Assembly: GCF_007741535.1 (NCBI RefSeq)
Contig: NZ_CP036525.1
Location: 1,736,001 to 1,800,000 of the forward strand
From: Rubripirellula lacrimiformis
GTDB taxonomy: Bacteria; Planctomycetota; Planctomycetia; Pirellulales; Pirellulaceae
Direction of reading: 5' to 3'
Length of the DNA stretch: 64,000 nucleotides
Shown in pieces: positions 51,524 to 61,220 of the stretch. The position numbers and the translations under genes were made by a program. A model generated the notes under the pieces. That model made no database searches. It worked only from the letters and a program-made list of their open reading frames with translations, and was not told the origin of the DNA. Every line of letters starts with the position of its first letter. Position 1 is the stretch's first letter.

Positions 51524-54500
51524 TCAGTCGTCATGCTGTGCTTCCGCAGCCCGAGTGAATTCTGCAGATTGCCAGGGCAGTTTTGCGGCCCCGGCCGAAA
51601 TCTGACGATTCCAAATTTTGACAAGTCCGTCCTTGCCAATCGCTGCGATCTGTGTGCCGTTGGGAGAGAAGTCGACATCTGCGACCTGAGTTGATAGACC
51701 GTACAAGGCTAGTATCTCGTCGCCCTTGATGGCGTCATGAATCCGGACAGTTCCACTGGCGTCACCGCTGAGAAGTTCGTTTCCGTCGCTACTGAACTTC
51801 AGACAGCGGACGCTCTCCCAATGAGCGCGAAAGGCCGTTTTCAGCGTCCGCGTTGGCAAATCCCACACGCGAATCCAGCGATCGAGTCCACCGGTCGCCA
51901 GCAGTCGTCCGTCAGGGCTGGCCGCTAAGCAACTAATGCTCCCCGTCTGTGATGCGTCGATCTGAAACAGACGCTCATTCAACTTCCAGTCCCAAACGTC
52001 GATCCCACCGGCAAGGGCAGCAGTCGCCACAGCACTATCGCTGAGACAAAAAACAGCGAATGGCCGTTCGATATCGTCGTTGGACCACAACTCATCTCCC
52101 GTTGCATAGTCGAAGATGATGGCCCCCTTTCCAGGCCGGACTTTCGCGGACGCAACCTTGACGGTCAGCAGGAATTCTCCACCACGATTGAACTGCACGC
52201 TCGACGACTTGGACCTTCCAAAAGGTGGCAGTTCCTCGCCGGTGTCCGATAAGTGCGTGAACGTTGGCTTCATGTTCTCGCTCACCATGACGGTTCCGTC
52301 GTGGGGATGAACCGCCAAGTCGGAAAAGAGTTCTCCATTGGAGCGAGCGATCCACTCTTTGCGATTGGCCCCAACAGGCCAAGCTTCGACCACAGTGTTA
52401 CGCAGTTTGTAAACGCGACTGCCATCAAGATCGAACGCGACTCTGCAATTAAGAAAACGCGAGGCTGAGTTGAGAACATCGCCCGTCGCTATTTCTGCAA
52501 CTTCTTCTTCGAGGCGAGTTGACCAGAAATCGACGACGCCGTCGGCAGCCCCCCCACGAGCTGAAAGTAGCATCGCTCCGTCAGAGCTGAATTTGACTTT
52601 CCATGGCAACGGGGTCAGTCCATTAAGTGACCGTAGCAGCCGCCCCGATTTGGTATCCCACAGCCGGATGCGGTTAGCATTATTGGTTGCAACAACAGCT
52701 CCACTGGGACTTAATCGTCGCACCTCATCACCCATGAAGTGCAAAGCTCGTATTTTCACGCCTGATGTCGCATTCAAAATGATCAGCTCGTTGTCACCAT
52801 AACACGATAGCCAGCCATTTTGCGTGAACTGCAATTGTGTAAGGCTCGGTTTGTCGGATTTCACTTCAAAGGTTTTCCAAACGCTTCCTTTCAATAATTC
52901 AATGATCTCGATCTTGAAGTCCAGGTTTTTCCGTTCAGTGACGACCGCTACGCTCCTGGAGTCAAGGCTGAAATCCGGAAGAACCCCATTCCATTTTTGG
53001 GTCCACAGCGGCTTGCCCGTACGTGTCTCAAAAGCCGTCAGTTGCCCCTTCATTGTGACCAACGTGACCCGGCCATCGGGACTCATCAATACGTTGCTCC
53101 ACTGATACGTCTGACAGGGCCAACGGTGAAGAATCTTTCCCGTAAGCAGTTCTTGCACAATGATCTCGCTCTCAGATACGGGAAAGGCAATCTGCTCGCC
53201 GCCCTTACTTCCAGCGATGTCGCCGTAAATCGCATATCCCGGAATCGAATCGCCGACTTGCTTACCGTCGAGAGAGAAAACTCCCCCGACCCGCTGGTGC
53301 AGAACGGCTGCCAGATGATTGCTTTGGGGCGAAAAATCAAAGTGGCGGACGCTACCCTGCCCTCGGATAATTAACTGCCAAACAGAGTCGCTGGAATGAT
53401 TTTTGAGGAAGTTCCAGTTGGAATCCCGGAACTGCTCCGGGGTGTCGTCAATAATTTTTTGTGCCTCCATGAACTTGCCTCGCTCGAATTCCTTTTCAGC
53501 GACTTCAAGCTGTGACTTGGCTAACGCTTTCTGAGCCGTGACGCGTTCGTCGATAGCAACAGCTTCGGCTCTCGTTGCGCGGCTTGCTTCGGCGGTTGTC
53601 CTAATATTCGCTTCGCTCAATCGAAGTGCCTGCGCCGTACTCAACACACTGGCCGCGATGAGGACAACTGCGATCGTTGCGATCGACGACGCGAGGCCGA
53701 CATTGTTTTTCGCCCATAGCCAGATCCGCTCGGCCGAACCAACACGGCGGGCACGAATCGGACGACCGTCAAGGAAACGTTCTAAGTCGCTAGCCATCGC
53801 GTCGGCCGTTCGATAACGACGACGCGGCTCCTTTTCCATCGCCTTGTCGACAATGGTTTGCAGGTCACGCGGCACGCGATGATTCAGTGATCGCAGCGGG
53901 GGCGGATGCTTGTCCCGGATCGCGGCTAACAAACCAATACGGTCGTACGCGGAAAACGGCGACTGCAGCGCTAACATCTCATACAGTGTCACGCCTAGCG
54001 AATAGATATCGCTGCTCGCATCACAGATCCCCGTAAAACGCTCCGGTGACATGTAACGCAGCGTCCCCACGACGTCGCCGTCACGTGTCAGGTCGACATC
54101 ATCGGTCTTGGCAAGGCCGAAGTCCGTGATCCATGCATCTCCCTTGGGATCCAGGATGATGTTGGACGGTTTGATATCGCGATGCACGATGCCGCGTTCG
54201 TGAGCGTGCTGGAGTCCGTCGGCAATTTGATGTCCGATTCGTGCGACGTTGCGAAAGTACGGTTTGGATTGCCTCGTCACCGTCAACGTCGAACTACCTT
54301 TGGCAATCGGCAACGTGTCATCGCTGTCGAGCATTTGTCGCGTCGGGGGTGTTTCCAGCAACGTGAAGTAGCAAGTTGTCTCGAGCTGCGAATCCAGCAA
54401 AACGTTGTTGTCGTTCTCCGCCTCACTGCTGTTGATCGCTAAACCTTGCGGTACTTGTTCCGGTAGACCGTGACGGGATTTGCACTGGTCGATGTCGCGG

Positions 54501-55105
54501 ATCTCACGCAACCGGCGGATCACCGCGTCCAGCGAATGGCCTTCGATAAATTGCATCGCATAGTAGCAATGCCCGCCGTCGTCGCCGACCTCGAACACAG
54601 GCACAATGTTGGTATGGTGAAGCTGGGCCGCCGCGCGAGCTTCCTGTTTGAATCGTGCCATCGCGCTGGGGTTATCGGCCGTGTGACCCGGCAAGACTTT
54701 AAGCGCTACCTTGCGAGACAAGGGCACTTGAATCGCTTCGTAGACGACGCCCATTCCGCCTCGGCCCGCGACGCGAAGCAGCTGATAGTCTTCGATTTCG
54801 GGCCAGCCGGCATCTGGCGAGGATGTCGACTCAACATGTTCTTCATCCATGGACGATTCGCCACCGAGACCATGCAGAAGCCGAATGGTTTCCAGCATCC
54901 GCCGGAGCGACTTTTCGATGGCTGGGTTCGCAATCACGGCGGGATGCGAGCCGACGAAGTCATTCAAGCTTGGCGGGTCGCCGGTGCGACCAGCCGCCAG
55001 AAACTCTTCGGCGATCTGGCCAATCAGAACGTCGCTGTCCGCCAACGAATTTGGGTTGTCCTCGTTTGCGTCATCACAATTTGCGTCATCTGCGTTATGG
55101 TTCAT
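51524..55105 (-). CDS. Membrane Ser/Thr protein kinase with WD40 repeats (second of pair)
   Basis: A 1193-residue protein: an N-terminal helical region (residues 20-80), kinase domain about 105-450 with GRGGMG (114-119), K136, HRDIKPSN (308-315), DFG (328-330) and SPE, a membrane helix at about 469-491, a short coiled coil, then a long C-terminal beta-propeller region with WD40 repeats (LDRWIRVWDLPTRTL, SGTVRIHDA, DGLVKIWNR). A roughly 85-residue insert lies within the C-lobe (about 200-280). All catalytic residues are present. The ATG at 55105 overlaps the end of the upstream paralogue by 11 nt. Last gene of a sigma factor-kinase-kinase operon. Confidence 0.92.
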   Translation of the reverse strand: MNHNADDANCDDANEDNPNSLADSDVLIGQIAEEFLAAGRTGDPPSLNDFVGSHPAVIANPAIEKSLRRMLETIRLLHGLGGESSMDEEHVESTSSPDAGWPEIEDYQLLRVAGRGGMGVVYEAIQVPLSRKVALKVLPGHTADNPSAMARFKQEARAAAQLHHTNIVPVFEVGDDGGHCYYAMQFIEGHSLDAVIRRLREIRDIDQCKSRHGLPEQVPQGLAINSSEAENDNNVLLDSQLETTCYFTLLETPPTRQMLDSDDTLPIAKGSSTLTVTRQSKPYFRNVARIGHQIADGLQHAHERGIVHRDIKPSNIILDPKGDAWITDFGLAKTDDVDLTRDGDVVGTLRYMSPERFTGICDASSDIYSLGVTLYEMLALQSPFSAYDRIGLLAAIRDKHPPPLRSLNHRVPRDLQTIVDKAMEKEPRRRYRTADAMASDLERFLDGRPIRARRVGSAERIWLWAKNNVGLASSIATIAVVLIAASVLSTAQALRLSEANIRTTAEASRATRAEAVAIDERVTAQKALAKSQLEVAEKEFERGKFMEAQKIIDDTPEQFRDSNWNFLKNHSSDSVWQLIIRGQGSVRHFDFSPQSNHLAAVLHQRVGGVFSLDGKQVGDSIPGYAIYGDIAGSKGGEQIAFPVSESEIIVQELLTGKILHRWPCQTYQWSNVLMSPDGRVTLVTMKGQLTAFETRTGKPLWTQKWNGVLPDFSLDSRSVAVVTERKNLDFKIEIIELLKGSVWKTFEVKSDKPSLTQLQFTQNGWLSCYGDNELIILNATSGVKIRALHFMGDEVRRLSPSGAVVATNNANRIRLWDTKSGRLLRSLNGLTPLPWKVKFSSDGAMLLSARGGAADGVVDFWSTRLEEEVAEIATGDVLNSASRFLNCRVAFDLDGSRVYKLRNTVVEAWPVGANRKEWIARSNGELFSDLAVHPHDGTVMVSENMKPTFTHLSDTGEELPPFGRSKSSSVQFNRGGEFLLTVKVASAKVRPGKGAIIFDYATGDELWSNDDIERPFAVFCLSDSAVATAALAGGIDVWDWKLNERLFQIDASQTGSISCLAASPDGRLLATGGLDRWIRVWDLPTRTLKTAFRAHWESVRCLKFSSDGNELLSGDASGTVRIHDAIKGDEILALYGLSTQVADVDFSPNGTQIAAIGKDGLVKIWNRQISAGAAKLPWQSAEFTRAAEAQHDD

Positions 55106-58100
55106 CGGGGGCTTCTGAAGGATTCTGTTCTTCATCGATGCTGGCTTCGGCGAGCAATGCTTTCGCCTCCTTGTAGGTCAGCCGGTGGATCAAACGAACA
55201 TCGTTGGCATCGTCGGTGAGAGGGTATAGCTTGCCATCGGGTAGGCGAGTCATTCTTGCCTCCGTTTCGGAGAAGATGGCAAGGGACTCCTTTTTCTTTC
55301 CATCCTGGAAAAGGCTCATCGCACGATAGAAACTCGCGGTGTCCTTGATCAGATCCCCGAGCCATCTGTTGGCGCCCTTGGTGCTCGGTACAGCGGCCAG
55401 GGTGGCGGCAGACTCGGTGTACAGACCGCCTCGGTACTCGGCCATGCCAAGCGACAGGCGAGCCCGATGCATTTCCGTTGATTTGAAGCCCGTTTTCATA
55501 GCTTGATGGGCTAGAGCCAGAACCGCTTCTCGCTGGGATGCGTCAGAGAGTGGGCGGATGCAGCTCAGTTTGGCGACGCGCTGAGCAAGTTGGCAGTCGG
55601 TGGTATCGCTTGCCTGATTCAGCATCCGTTGACGGGTGACCGAATAGTCGGCATCGAGTCCGAACCAAACCTGCAAGGCGGCGGCTCGAATCGCCAGTTG
55701 GCTATCATTAGGTGAACTGGCCGACTGTTCCACCAACCGGGCAAGCGACTGATGCGTTGGACCGTCGGCGTTCACTCGATCGGCGTTTCGGCCGCCACGT
55801 TGTGGGGAATCAACCTCTGCCACAGCCGTAGTCCAGGCACCGTCGATTTCTGCGCCCACCCTGATCGCCGCCGCTGGATCCAGACGCTTCACTTTCACTT
55901 TTGACACCACCCATTCGTTTGCGATCGAACGGAAAGAACCGAGAGCGAGGAATCCAGGATCGGTCATGGCCCAGCTCTTGTGCTGGCTGAGATCCGTTTG
56001 GGGCCCCTTCCAGCGGTACAGCGGTCGGGCGTCAAGCGTGGCGGTGATGATGGCGTTTGCGTCGTCGAGTCTCACGGTCACCTCGAGCTCGTGCTCCTGG
56101 GCGTCCGTCACCTGTTTGCCTTCAACAGCGCCTGGCAAACGATTACCAAACTGGCCTTTGACTTGGATCAGGCCGCTCCAAATGCCGATGCCGGGACGGC
56201 CTTCCAATTCGAATCCACACATCCGATCTGCAACCGGAAGGACGACGTGGAAGACACTCTTTGCATCGCGTTGCCGCAGCACGACACGGACTTGATAACT
56301 CGTGCCAGACAAATTAGCGGGCAATTGTATCGTCGCGTACTGCGCCACCGGACTGAAAAGTTTGCTGTCTTCAAGCTTCCACAGGGTACCGCTCGTTGCA
56401 ACCTCTAACGGATCAAGAGGTGCGAGAAGTTCTTGCCAGCCGTCCGCGTCGGTGGCTACCAACGGCCCGTTCTCTTTCGGTTTCCAGGGCAGTCTCGCGT
56501 GTCGGATCGAAAGCTCACGATCCCATACTTTCGTTACTGCATCCATTGTGATGGCGGCGATAAGCTTGCCATCGGGACTGAAGTCCACGTCGATGACTGG
56601 CGTTGTGAGGCCGTAAAAGGAAAGCCTTTCTTCTCCACTGGCCGCATCGTGAATACGCACGGTACCAAGATCGCTGCCGCTTAGGATTTCGCGACCATCG
56701 GGACTGAACTTCAAACAGCTCACGCCCTCCCAGTGCGCGCGGAAGGCGGTTTGCAGCTGGCCCGTCGCCGCATCCCAGACACGGATCCAGCGGTCCGGTC
56801 CGCCGCTGGCTAGGCGTCCTCCGTCGGAGCTGGATGCGAGGCAACGGATGCTCCCGGTCTGCGCGGCATCGATCTGACGAATCAGCTTGCCCGCCTTCCA
56901 ATCCCACACGTTGATCCCACCGACGCGGGCGGCCGTGGCGACGGCGGAATCGTCGAGACAGAAGGCGGCGAACGGCTGGTGCGATGAGATCCCATTGGAA
57001 CCATTCCCGAACATAATGTCCTGCAGGATGTTGCCTGACGGATATTCCAAAACTGCAAATGACCAGGCACCTTTCGAATCATGAAAAGCGCCCTGTACGA
57101 CGAGCAGCCGGTCGCCATTGCGGTTGAACCTCAGGCTCGCGCCGTGGTTGAATCCAAACGACTCCAGCGATTCTCCGGTCGGCGACAGATGGGTGAACGT
57201 TTTCTTAGTCCACTCGGACAGGATGATGGATCTGTCAACCGGATGAACCGCGAGGTCTTGGATTTCGCGGGTTGTCGTGAAGTCCCAAGTCTGCGAGTCA
57301 CCTCGCGTTTGCCAAGCTCCGGCAGATCGGTCAGCGATTGCATAGAAGTTGGACGCATCGTGATCGAAAATGATAGAGCGGCACTTCGACTCTTTCGGAA
57401 TGAGTTGCACAGAGGCGATCCCTTCTTCGAGCCGGGTCGGCCAGATATTCACCTCGGCATCATTCGATAACATTTGCGATGACAGCAGCATCTTGCCATC
57501 GGGACTAAAGAAGAATTCCCGAATTTCAGCAACGGCACCATTGAGAGACCTTAGCAATCGTCCGGTGGTTGATTCCCACAGACGGATGCGAGCACCGCTG
57601 AGAGTCGCGACCGAAGCCCCATCAGGACTTAGCCATTTCACCGTCTCGCCTGGGAAGTGTAGCCCTCGGTTTTTCTTGCCCGTCTGAGTGTTCCAGAGGA
57701 TCACTTCGTCACCGCCTAGACACGCCAGCCGGTCGCCGGTCTGGTCGAATTGCAGAGTCGTCTTTTCGGGATTGTCCGCCGTCGTTTCGAGCGTTCCGCG
57801 CACGGCTCCCGTCAGCGTATCCAGGAGTTCGATTTTCAATTCCAAATCGGCATTGGCGACGAGATGCGCCACCGTTCGGCCATCGGGGCTGAAAGCGGGC
57901 GCAACGCCCTTGTAAGGCTGTGACCAGAGAGGCGAGTCCGTCTGAGTGGAATAGGCCGTGAGTTTTGTTCCGCCTGCTGCCAGCACAATTTCACCATCGG
58001 GGCTCAGCAACACGTGCCCGATTTTTCCAATGTTCAATTTCCACTTACGAATGTCCAGCCCGGTGCCGAGATCCGTCACCACGACCTCGTTTTGCGACCT

Positions 58101-60077
58101 CGCGAACGCCAGGCGGTTGCCGGCGCGATCGATGCCGAAACTGACACGTGGTGAGGTTGTCGGAATCCAGTCGCCGACTTGCTGACCCGAGACTGAAAAG
58201 ATTCCGATGCGGTTATAGGCAAAACTGGCTGCGAAACGATCCCCGCGGGGCAGCAACTGCATTTGATACGCGAGGCCTACGGCGGGGATGGAAAGCTGCG
58301 CGTTAAAGTCGCGCGAGTGCGACTGTTGGAATCGCCAGTTCGAATCTCGAAAGCTCTCCGGAGTCTCGTCGAGAATCTTCTGCGCCTCGATAAACTTGCC
58401 GCGTTCAAATTCCTTTTCGGCGAGGTCCAGTTGCGACTTCGCGAGCGCCTGCCGCGTCGCTTCTTTCTCCTGCACAGCGATCGCTTCGGCTTTCGTTGCA
58501 CGGTCTGCTTGCGCAATGGCCGTCTGCTCGTTCGCCTCCGATTTTTCTCGCAGCGTCGCTTGTACTTGCTCCGCCTGCGTCGCTCGAGCCGCTTCAACCG
58601 TCGCCAGTTTTTCCGCTTTCGTCGCCCGCACCGCCTGCCAAGTGCTCACCGCACTTCCCACCACAAGCACCGCTGCGATTGCAGCGATCGCAGCTGCCAA
58701 CGCCACGTTGTTTTTGGACCACAACCAGAACCGCTCGACCGATCCGACGCGCCGAGCGCGGATCGGGCGACCATCCAGAAAGCGATCCAGATCGTCCGAC
58801 ATTGCGGCGGCCGTTTGATAACGACGTCGCGGATCTTTTTCCATCGCCTTTTCGACGATGGTTTGCAGATCGCTCGGGACACGATGGTTGATCGAACGCA
58901 GCAGAGGCGGCTGCGTGTCGCGGATCGCGGCGATCAAGCTGATGCGATCGTGGGCCGAAAAGGGAGACTGAAGCACCAGCATTTCGTAAAGCGTGACACC
59001 CAATGAATAGATATCACTGTATGCGCCACAGGTTCCCGTGAAACGTTCCGGTGACATGTAACGCAGGGTTCCTACGACGTCTCCGTCGCGGGTCAGATCG
59101 GTGTCATCGGTTTTCGCTAGTCCGAAGTCCGTGATCCAGGCGACACCTTCGGCGTCCAAGACGACGTTGGCCGGTTTGATGTCGCGGTGAATGACGCCTC
59201 GCTCGTGCGCGTGCTGCAATCCATCGGCAATCTGGCGTCCAATGTGTGCGACGTTTCGATAGTACGGTTTGGAATGTTGGGAAACCGAAAAAGAGGAACT
59301 ACCAGGACGACGAACGACCGTGTCGATCTTGCCGGAGATTTTTGGCGTCTGCTGTGCTTCGAGCGGTATGTCCGAACAAATGGTCGAAACCAAAAAGTCC
59401 AGCGAAGCAGATTTGCTATTGGGAACCGTCCCTTCGGACTCGGTCGTCGATCCTCCCAGCATTTCCTTCGTTGAAACGTCTGGCAATTTTGCTGTGTCAA
59501 TTTCGCCTCGCTCGCGCACCTGGCTAATCACCTCGTCCAACGAATAGCCTTCGATGAATTGCATCGCATAGAAACAATGCCCGCCATCGTTGCCTATCTC
59601 AAACACAGGCACGATGTTGGTATGGTGAAGTTGCGCGGCCGATCGAGCTTCCTGTTGGAATCGTGCCACAGCGCTGGGGTTGTTAAGCGTGTGATCGGGC
59701 AACACCTTGAGCGCGACTCTTCGAGACAACGATAATTGCGTCGCTTCGTAGACGACGCCCATCCCGCCGCGGCCCGCGACGCGAAGCAATTCGTAGTCCT
59801 CGAACTTCGGCCAATCGGCTGGCTGCTGAGTAAAAGTTTTGGCAGGCACAGCGGCAGCGGGAAGCGATTCGCCGCCCAGGCCATGCACGGCCTGGAGCGT
59901 TTCGAGCATCTGTCGCAGGGGTTGGCCGAGCGCGGGGTTTGCGAGCACCTTGGGATGCGAACTCACAAACGCATCAACGCTCGTTCGCTCTCCTGCCCGC
60001 ACGGCGAATAGAAATTCTTCGGCGACTTCATCCACCAACAGATCCAAGTCATGCGACAGATTCGATTCACGATTCAT
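55095..60077 (-). CDS. Membrane Ser/Thr protein kinase with WD40 repeats and C-terminal extension (first of pair)
   Basis: A 1660-residue paralogue of the downstream kinase. Order: N-terminal helical region (10-70), kinase about 95-440 with GRGGMG (102-107), K124, HRDIKPAN (297-304) and DFG (317-319), membrane helix near 455-480, a Glu/Ala/Thr-rich coiled coil (about 480-550), WD40-type propeller to about residue 1190, then a concanavalin/DUF1080-like segment (RLDDANAIITATLDARPLYRW) and a helical, TPR-like C-terminus. An approximately 85-residue insert (186-272) splits the C-lobe as in its neighbour. It starts 9 nt after the sigma factor gene. Catalytic residues are intact, so it is probably an active receptor-type kinase. 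Confidence 0.92.
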   Translation of the reverse strand: MNRESNLSHDLDLLVDEVAEEFLFAVRAGERTSVDAFVSSHPKVLANPALGQPLRQMLETLQAVHGLGGESLPAAAVPAKTFTQQPADWPKFEDYELLRVAGRGGMGVVYEATQLSLSRRVALKVLPDHTLNNPSAVARFQQEARSAAQLHHTNIVPVFEIGNDGGHCFYAMQFIEGYSLDEVISQVRERGEIDTAKLPDVSTKEMLGGSTTESEGTVPNSKSASLDFLVSTICSDIPLEAQQTPKISGKIDTVVRRPGSSSFSVSQHSKPYYRNVAHIGRQIADGLQHAHERGVIHRDIKPANVVLDAEGVAWITDFGLAKTDDTDLTRDGDVVGTLRYMSPERFTGTCGAYSDIYSLGVTLYEMLVLQSPFSAHDRISLIAAIRDTQPPLLRSINHRVPSDLQTIVEKAMEKDPRRRYQTAAAMSDDLDRFLDGRPIRARRVGSVERFWLWSKNNVALAAAIAAIAAVLVVGSAVSTWQAVRATKAEKLATVEAARATQAEQVQATLREKSEANEQTAIAQADRATKAEAIAVQEKEATRQALAKSQLDLAEKEFERGKFIEAQKILDETPESFRDSNWRFQQSHSRDFNAQLSIPAVGLAYQMQLLPRGDRFAASFAYNRIGIFSVSGQQVGDWIPTTSPRVSFGIDRAGNRLAFARSQNEVVVTDLGTGLDIRKWKLNIGKIGHVLLSPDGEIVLAAGGTKLTAYSTQTDSPLWSQPYKGVAPAFSPDGRTVAHLVANADLELKIELLDTLTGAVRGTLETTADNPEKTTLQFDQTGDRLACLGGDEVILWNTQTGKKNRGLHFPGETVKWLSPDGASVATLSGARIRLWESTTGRLLRSLNGAVAEIREFFFSPDGKMLLSSQMLSNDAEVNIWPTRLEEGIASVQLIPKESKCRSIIFDHDASNFYAIADRSAGAWQTRGDSQTWDFTTTREIQDLAVHPVDRSIILSEWTKKTFTHLSPTGESLESFGFNHGASLRFNRNGDRLLVVQGAFHDSKGAWSFAVLEYPSGNILQDIMFGNGSNGISSHQPFAAFCLDDSAVATAARVGGINVWDWKAGKLIRQIDAAQTGSIRCLASSSDGGRLASGGPDRWIRVWDAATGQLQTAFRAHWEGVSCLKFSPDGREILSGSDLGTVRIHDAASGEERLSFYGLTTPVIDVDFSPDGKLIAAITMDAVTKVWDRELSIRHARLPWKPKENGPLVATDADGWQELLAPLDPLEVATSGTLWKLEDSKLFSPVAQYATIQLPANLSGTSYQVRVVLRQRDAKSVFHVVLPVADRMCGFELEGRPGIGIWSGLIQVKGQFGNRLPGAVEGKQVTDAQEHELEVTVRLDDANAIITATLDARPLYRWKGPQTDLSQHKSWAMTDPGFLALGSFRSIANEWVVSKVKVKRLDPAAAIRVGAEIDGAWTTAVAEVDSPQRGGRNADRVNADGPTHQSLARLVEQSASSPNDSQLAIRAAALQVWFGLDADYSVTRQRMLNQASDTTDCQLAQRVAKLSCIRPLSDASQREAVLALAHQAMKTGFKSTEMHRARLSLGMAEYRGGLYTESAATLAAVPSTKGANRWLGDLIKDTASFYRAMSLFQDGKKKESLAIFSETEARMTRLPDGKLYPLTDDANDVRLIHRLTYKEAKALLAEASIDEEQNPSEAPDEP

Positions 60078-60086
60078 CGGCGTTTC

Positions 60087-60725
60087 CTAACTCTTGCTAA
60101 ACCACTGCGTCAGCCCAGGAATATCCTGCATCTTACTTCTCAATCGTTCAATCGCTCGGACGAACCGTTTGCTGGTTGTCTGTTTGGTTAACTGCAAAAT
60201 CTCAGCGGCTTCGCCATTGGTGACGCCTTCGAAAATTCGCAGCGCGATGATCTCGCGGTCATCCGGATCCATTTGCTCAAGCAGTTCGTGCAGTTTTGCT
60301 TTTTGTTCCGAACGAATCAGCTTTCCCGATGCCGAGGATAGACGATCCATCAGCGCGGCAGCCAATGAAACCGATGTTGCACCAAATCCCATATCGCGGT
60401 CGATCGACACGTCGCGTCGGGCGTCACGCATTTGAGTGTCGACGTGTCGACGGTGCACGGCCATCAGTCGTTCCATCGTGACAAGCCGCATCCACACCAG
60501 TGGTGACATCTCTTGTTTCGTCTTGAAATCATCGAATCGCTTGGCAAGATCCAAAAACGATTCTTGAATCACATCCGACGGATCCACACGGCTGCGCAAA
60601 TTGGGGTCCATCCGAAACGCGACCATCGATCTCAGTTGATCGCGATGCTGTTGGAACAAGTCTGCCAAAGAGGATTCATCGCCCGGTCGGGCGCGAGGGG
60701 GTAAGTCGTTGGTTTCCTCACACAT
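60087..60725 (-). CDS. ECF-type RNA polymerase sigma factor
   Basis: The 212-residue protein has sigma region 2 (LRSMVAFRMDPNLRSRVDPSDVIQESFLDLAKRFDDF) and region 4 (LEQMDPDDREIIALRIFEGVTNGEAAEILQLTKQTTSKRFVRAIERLR with an HTH). The RSRVDPSDVIQE segment is characteristic of planctomycete sigma factors that sit next to Ser/Thr kinases. The ATG at 60725 was chosen over 60818 because homology starts there. It heads a three-gene operon with two kinases and presumably directs target genes in response to kinase signalling, likely by phosphorylation rather than by an anti-sigma factor; none is encoded here. Confidence 0.92.
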   Translation of the reverse strand: MCEETNDLPPRARPGDESSLADLFQQHRDQLRSMVAFRMDPNLRSRVDPSDVIQESFLDLAKRFDDFKTKQEMSPLVWMRLVTMERLMAVHRRHVDTQMRDARRDVSIDRDMGFGATSVSLAAALMDRLSSASGKLIRSEQKAKLHELLEQMDPDDREIIALRIFEGVTNGEAAEILQLTKQTTSKRFVRAIERLRSKMQDIPGLTQWFSKS

Positions 60726-61220
60726 TTTTGAAATCTGTTGGTCAAGATCGCGCTGGTGGACGGGCAGAACGTATCCGATGCGATGCGCTACGACGTTTAT
60801 AGCGGGACAGCTCGGCATCCGTCGGCGGCGGCGAGATTTTTATAGCCCCGGCTGGCAGGACTAGGGTTCATACGACCACGTGAACGAACGCTTTTTGTCA
60901 ATCTTTCCAAAATTGCTGAATCAGGAGACGACAACGGCCGGTGGCTCGCAGGTATACCTGCAGAGGGGGGATCCTGGTCCGCCCGCAAAAGGTGACTCAT
61001 TCAAACGAGTCAACCTGCTGTGTCACAGGAAGTGACACCGTCAATCGATTCCAAAGCCGCCGAGAACATCGACACCAATCTCGCTGTGAAACGAGTGCTT
61101 TCCGGAGCACTCGCGATGCTTCGACCCCGTTTGGAATCCACCCAACAAGAGCCTCAGGACCGCCTTCACCTACCGATTTGCGGTGGATAGCCTCCAACAA
61201 TGCATGTACGAAACGACACC
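60726..61220. other. Divergent intergenic region, sigma factor / secreted giant protein
   Basis: A 495-nt region between outward-facing genes. It must hold the promoter of the sigma-kinase operon and that of the secreted protein. No tRNA, repeat or small gene was recognised. A short plus-strand frame before 61221 has no supporting features. Confidence 0.4.

Noticed and set aside
60726-61220. tRNA or small RNA in the divergent gap
   Set aside because: No cloverleaf arms or terminator-backed hairpin were found on reading both strands.
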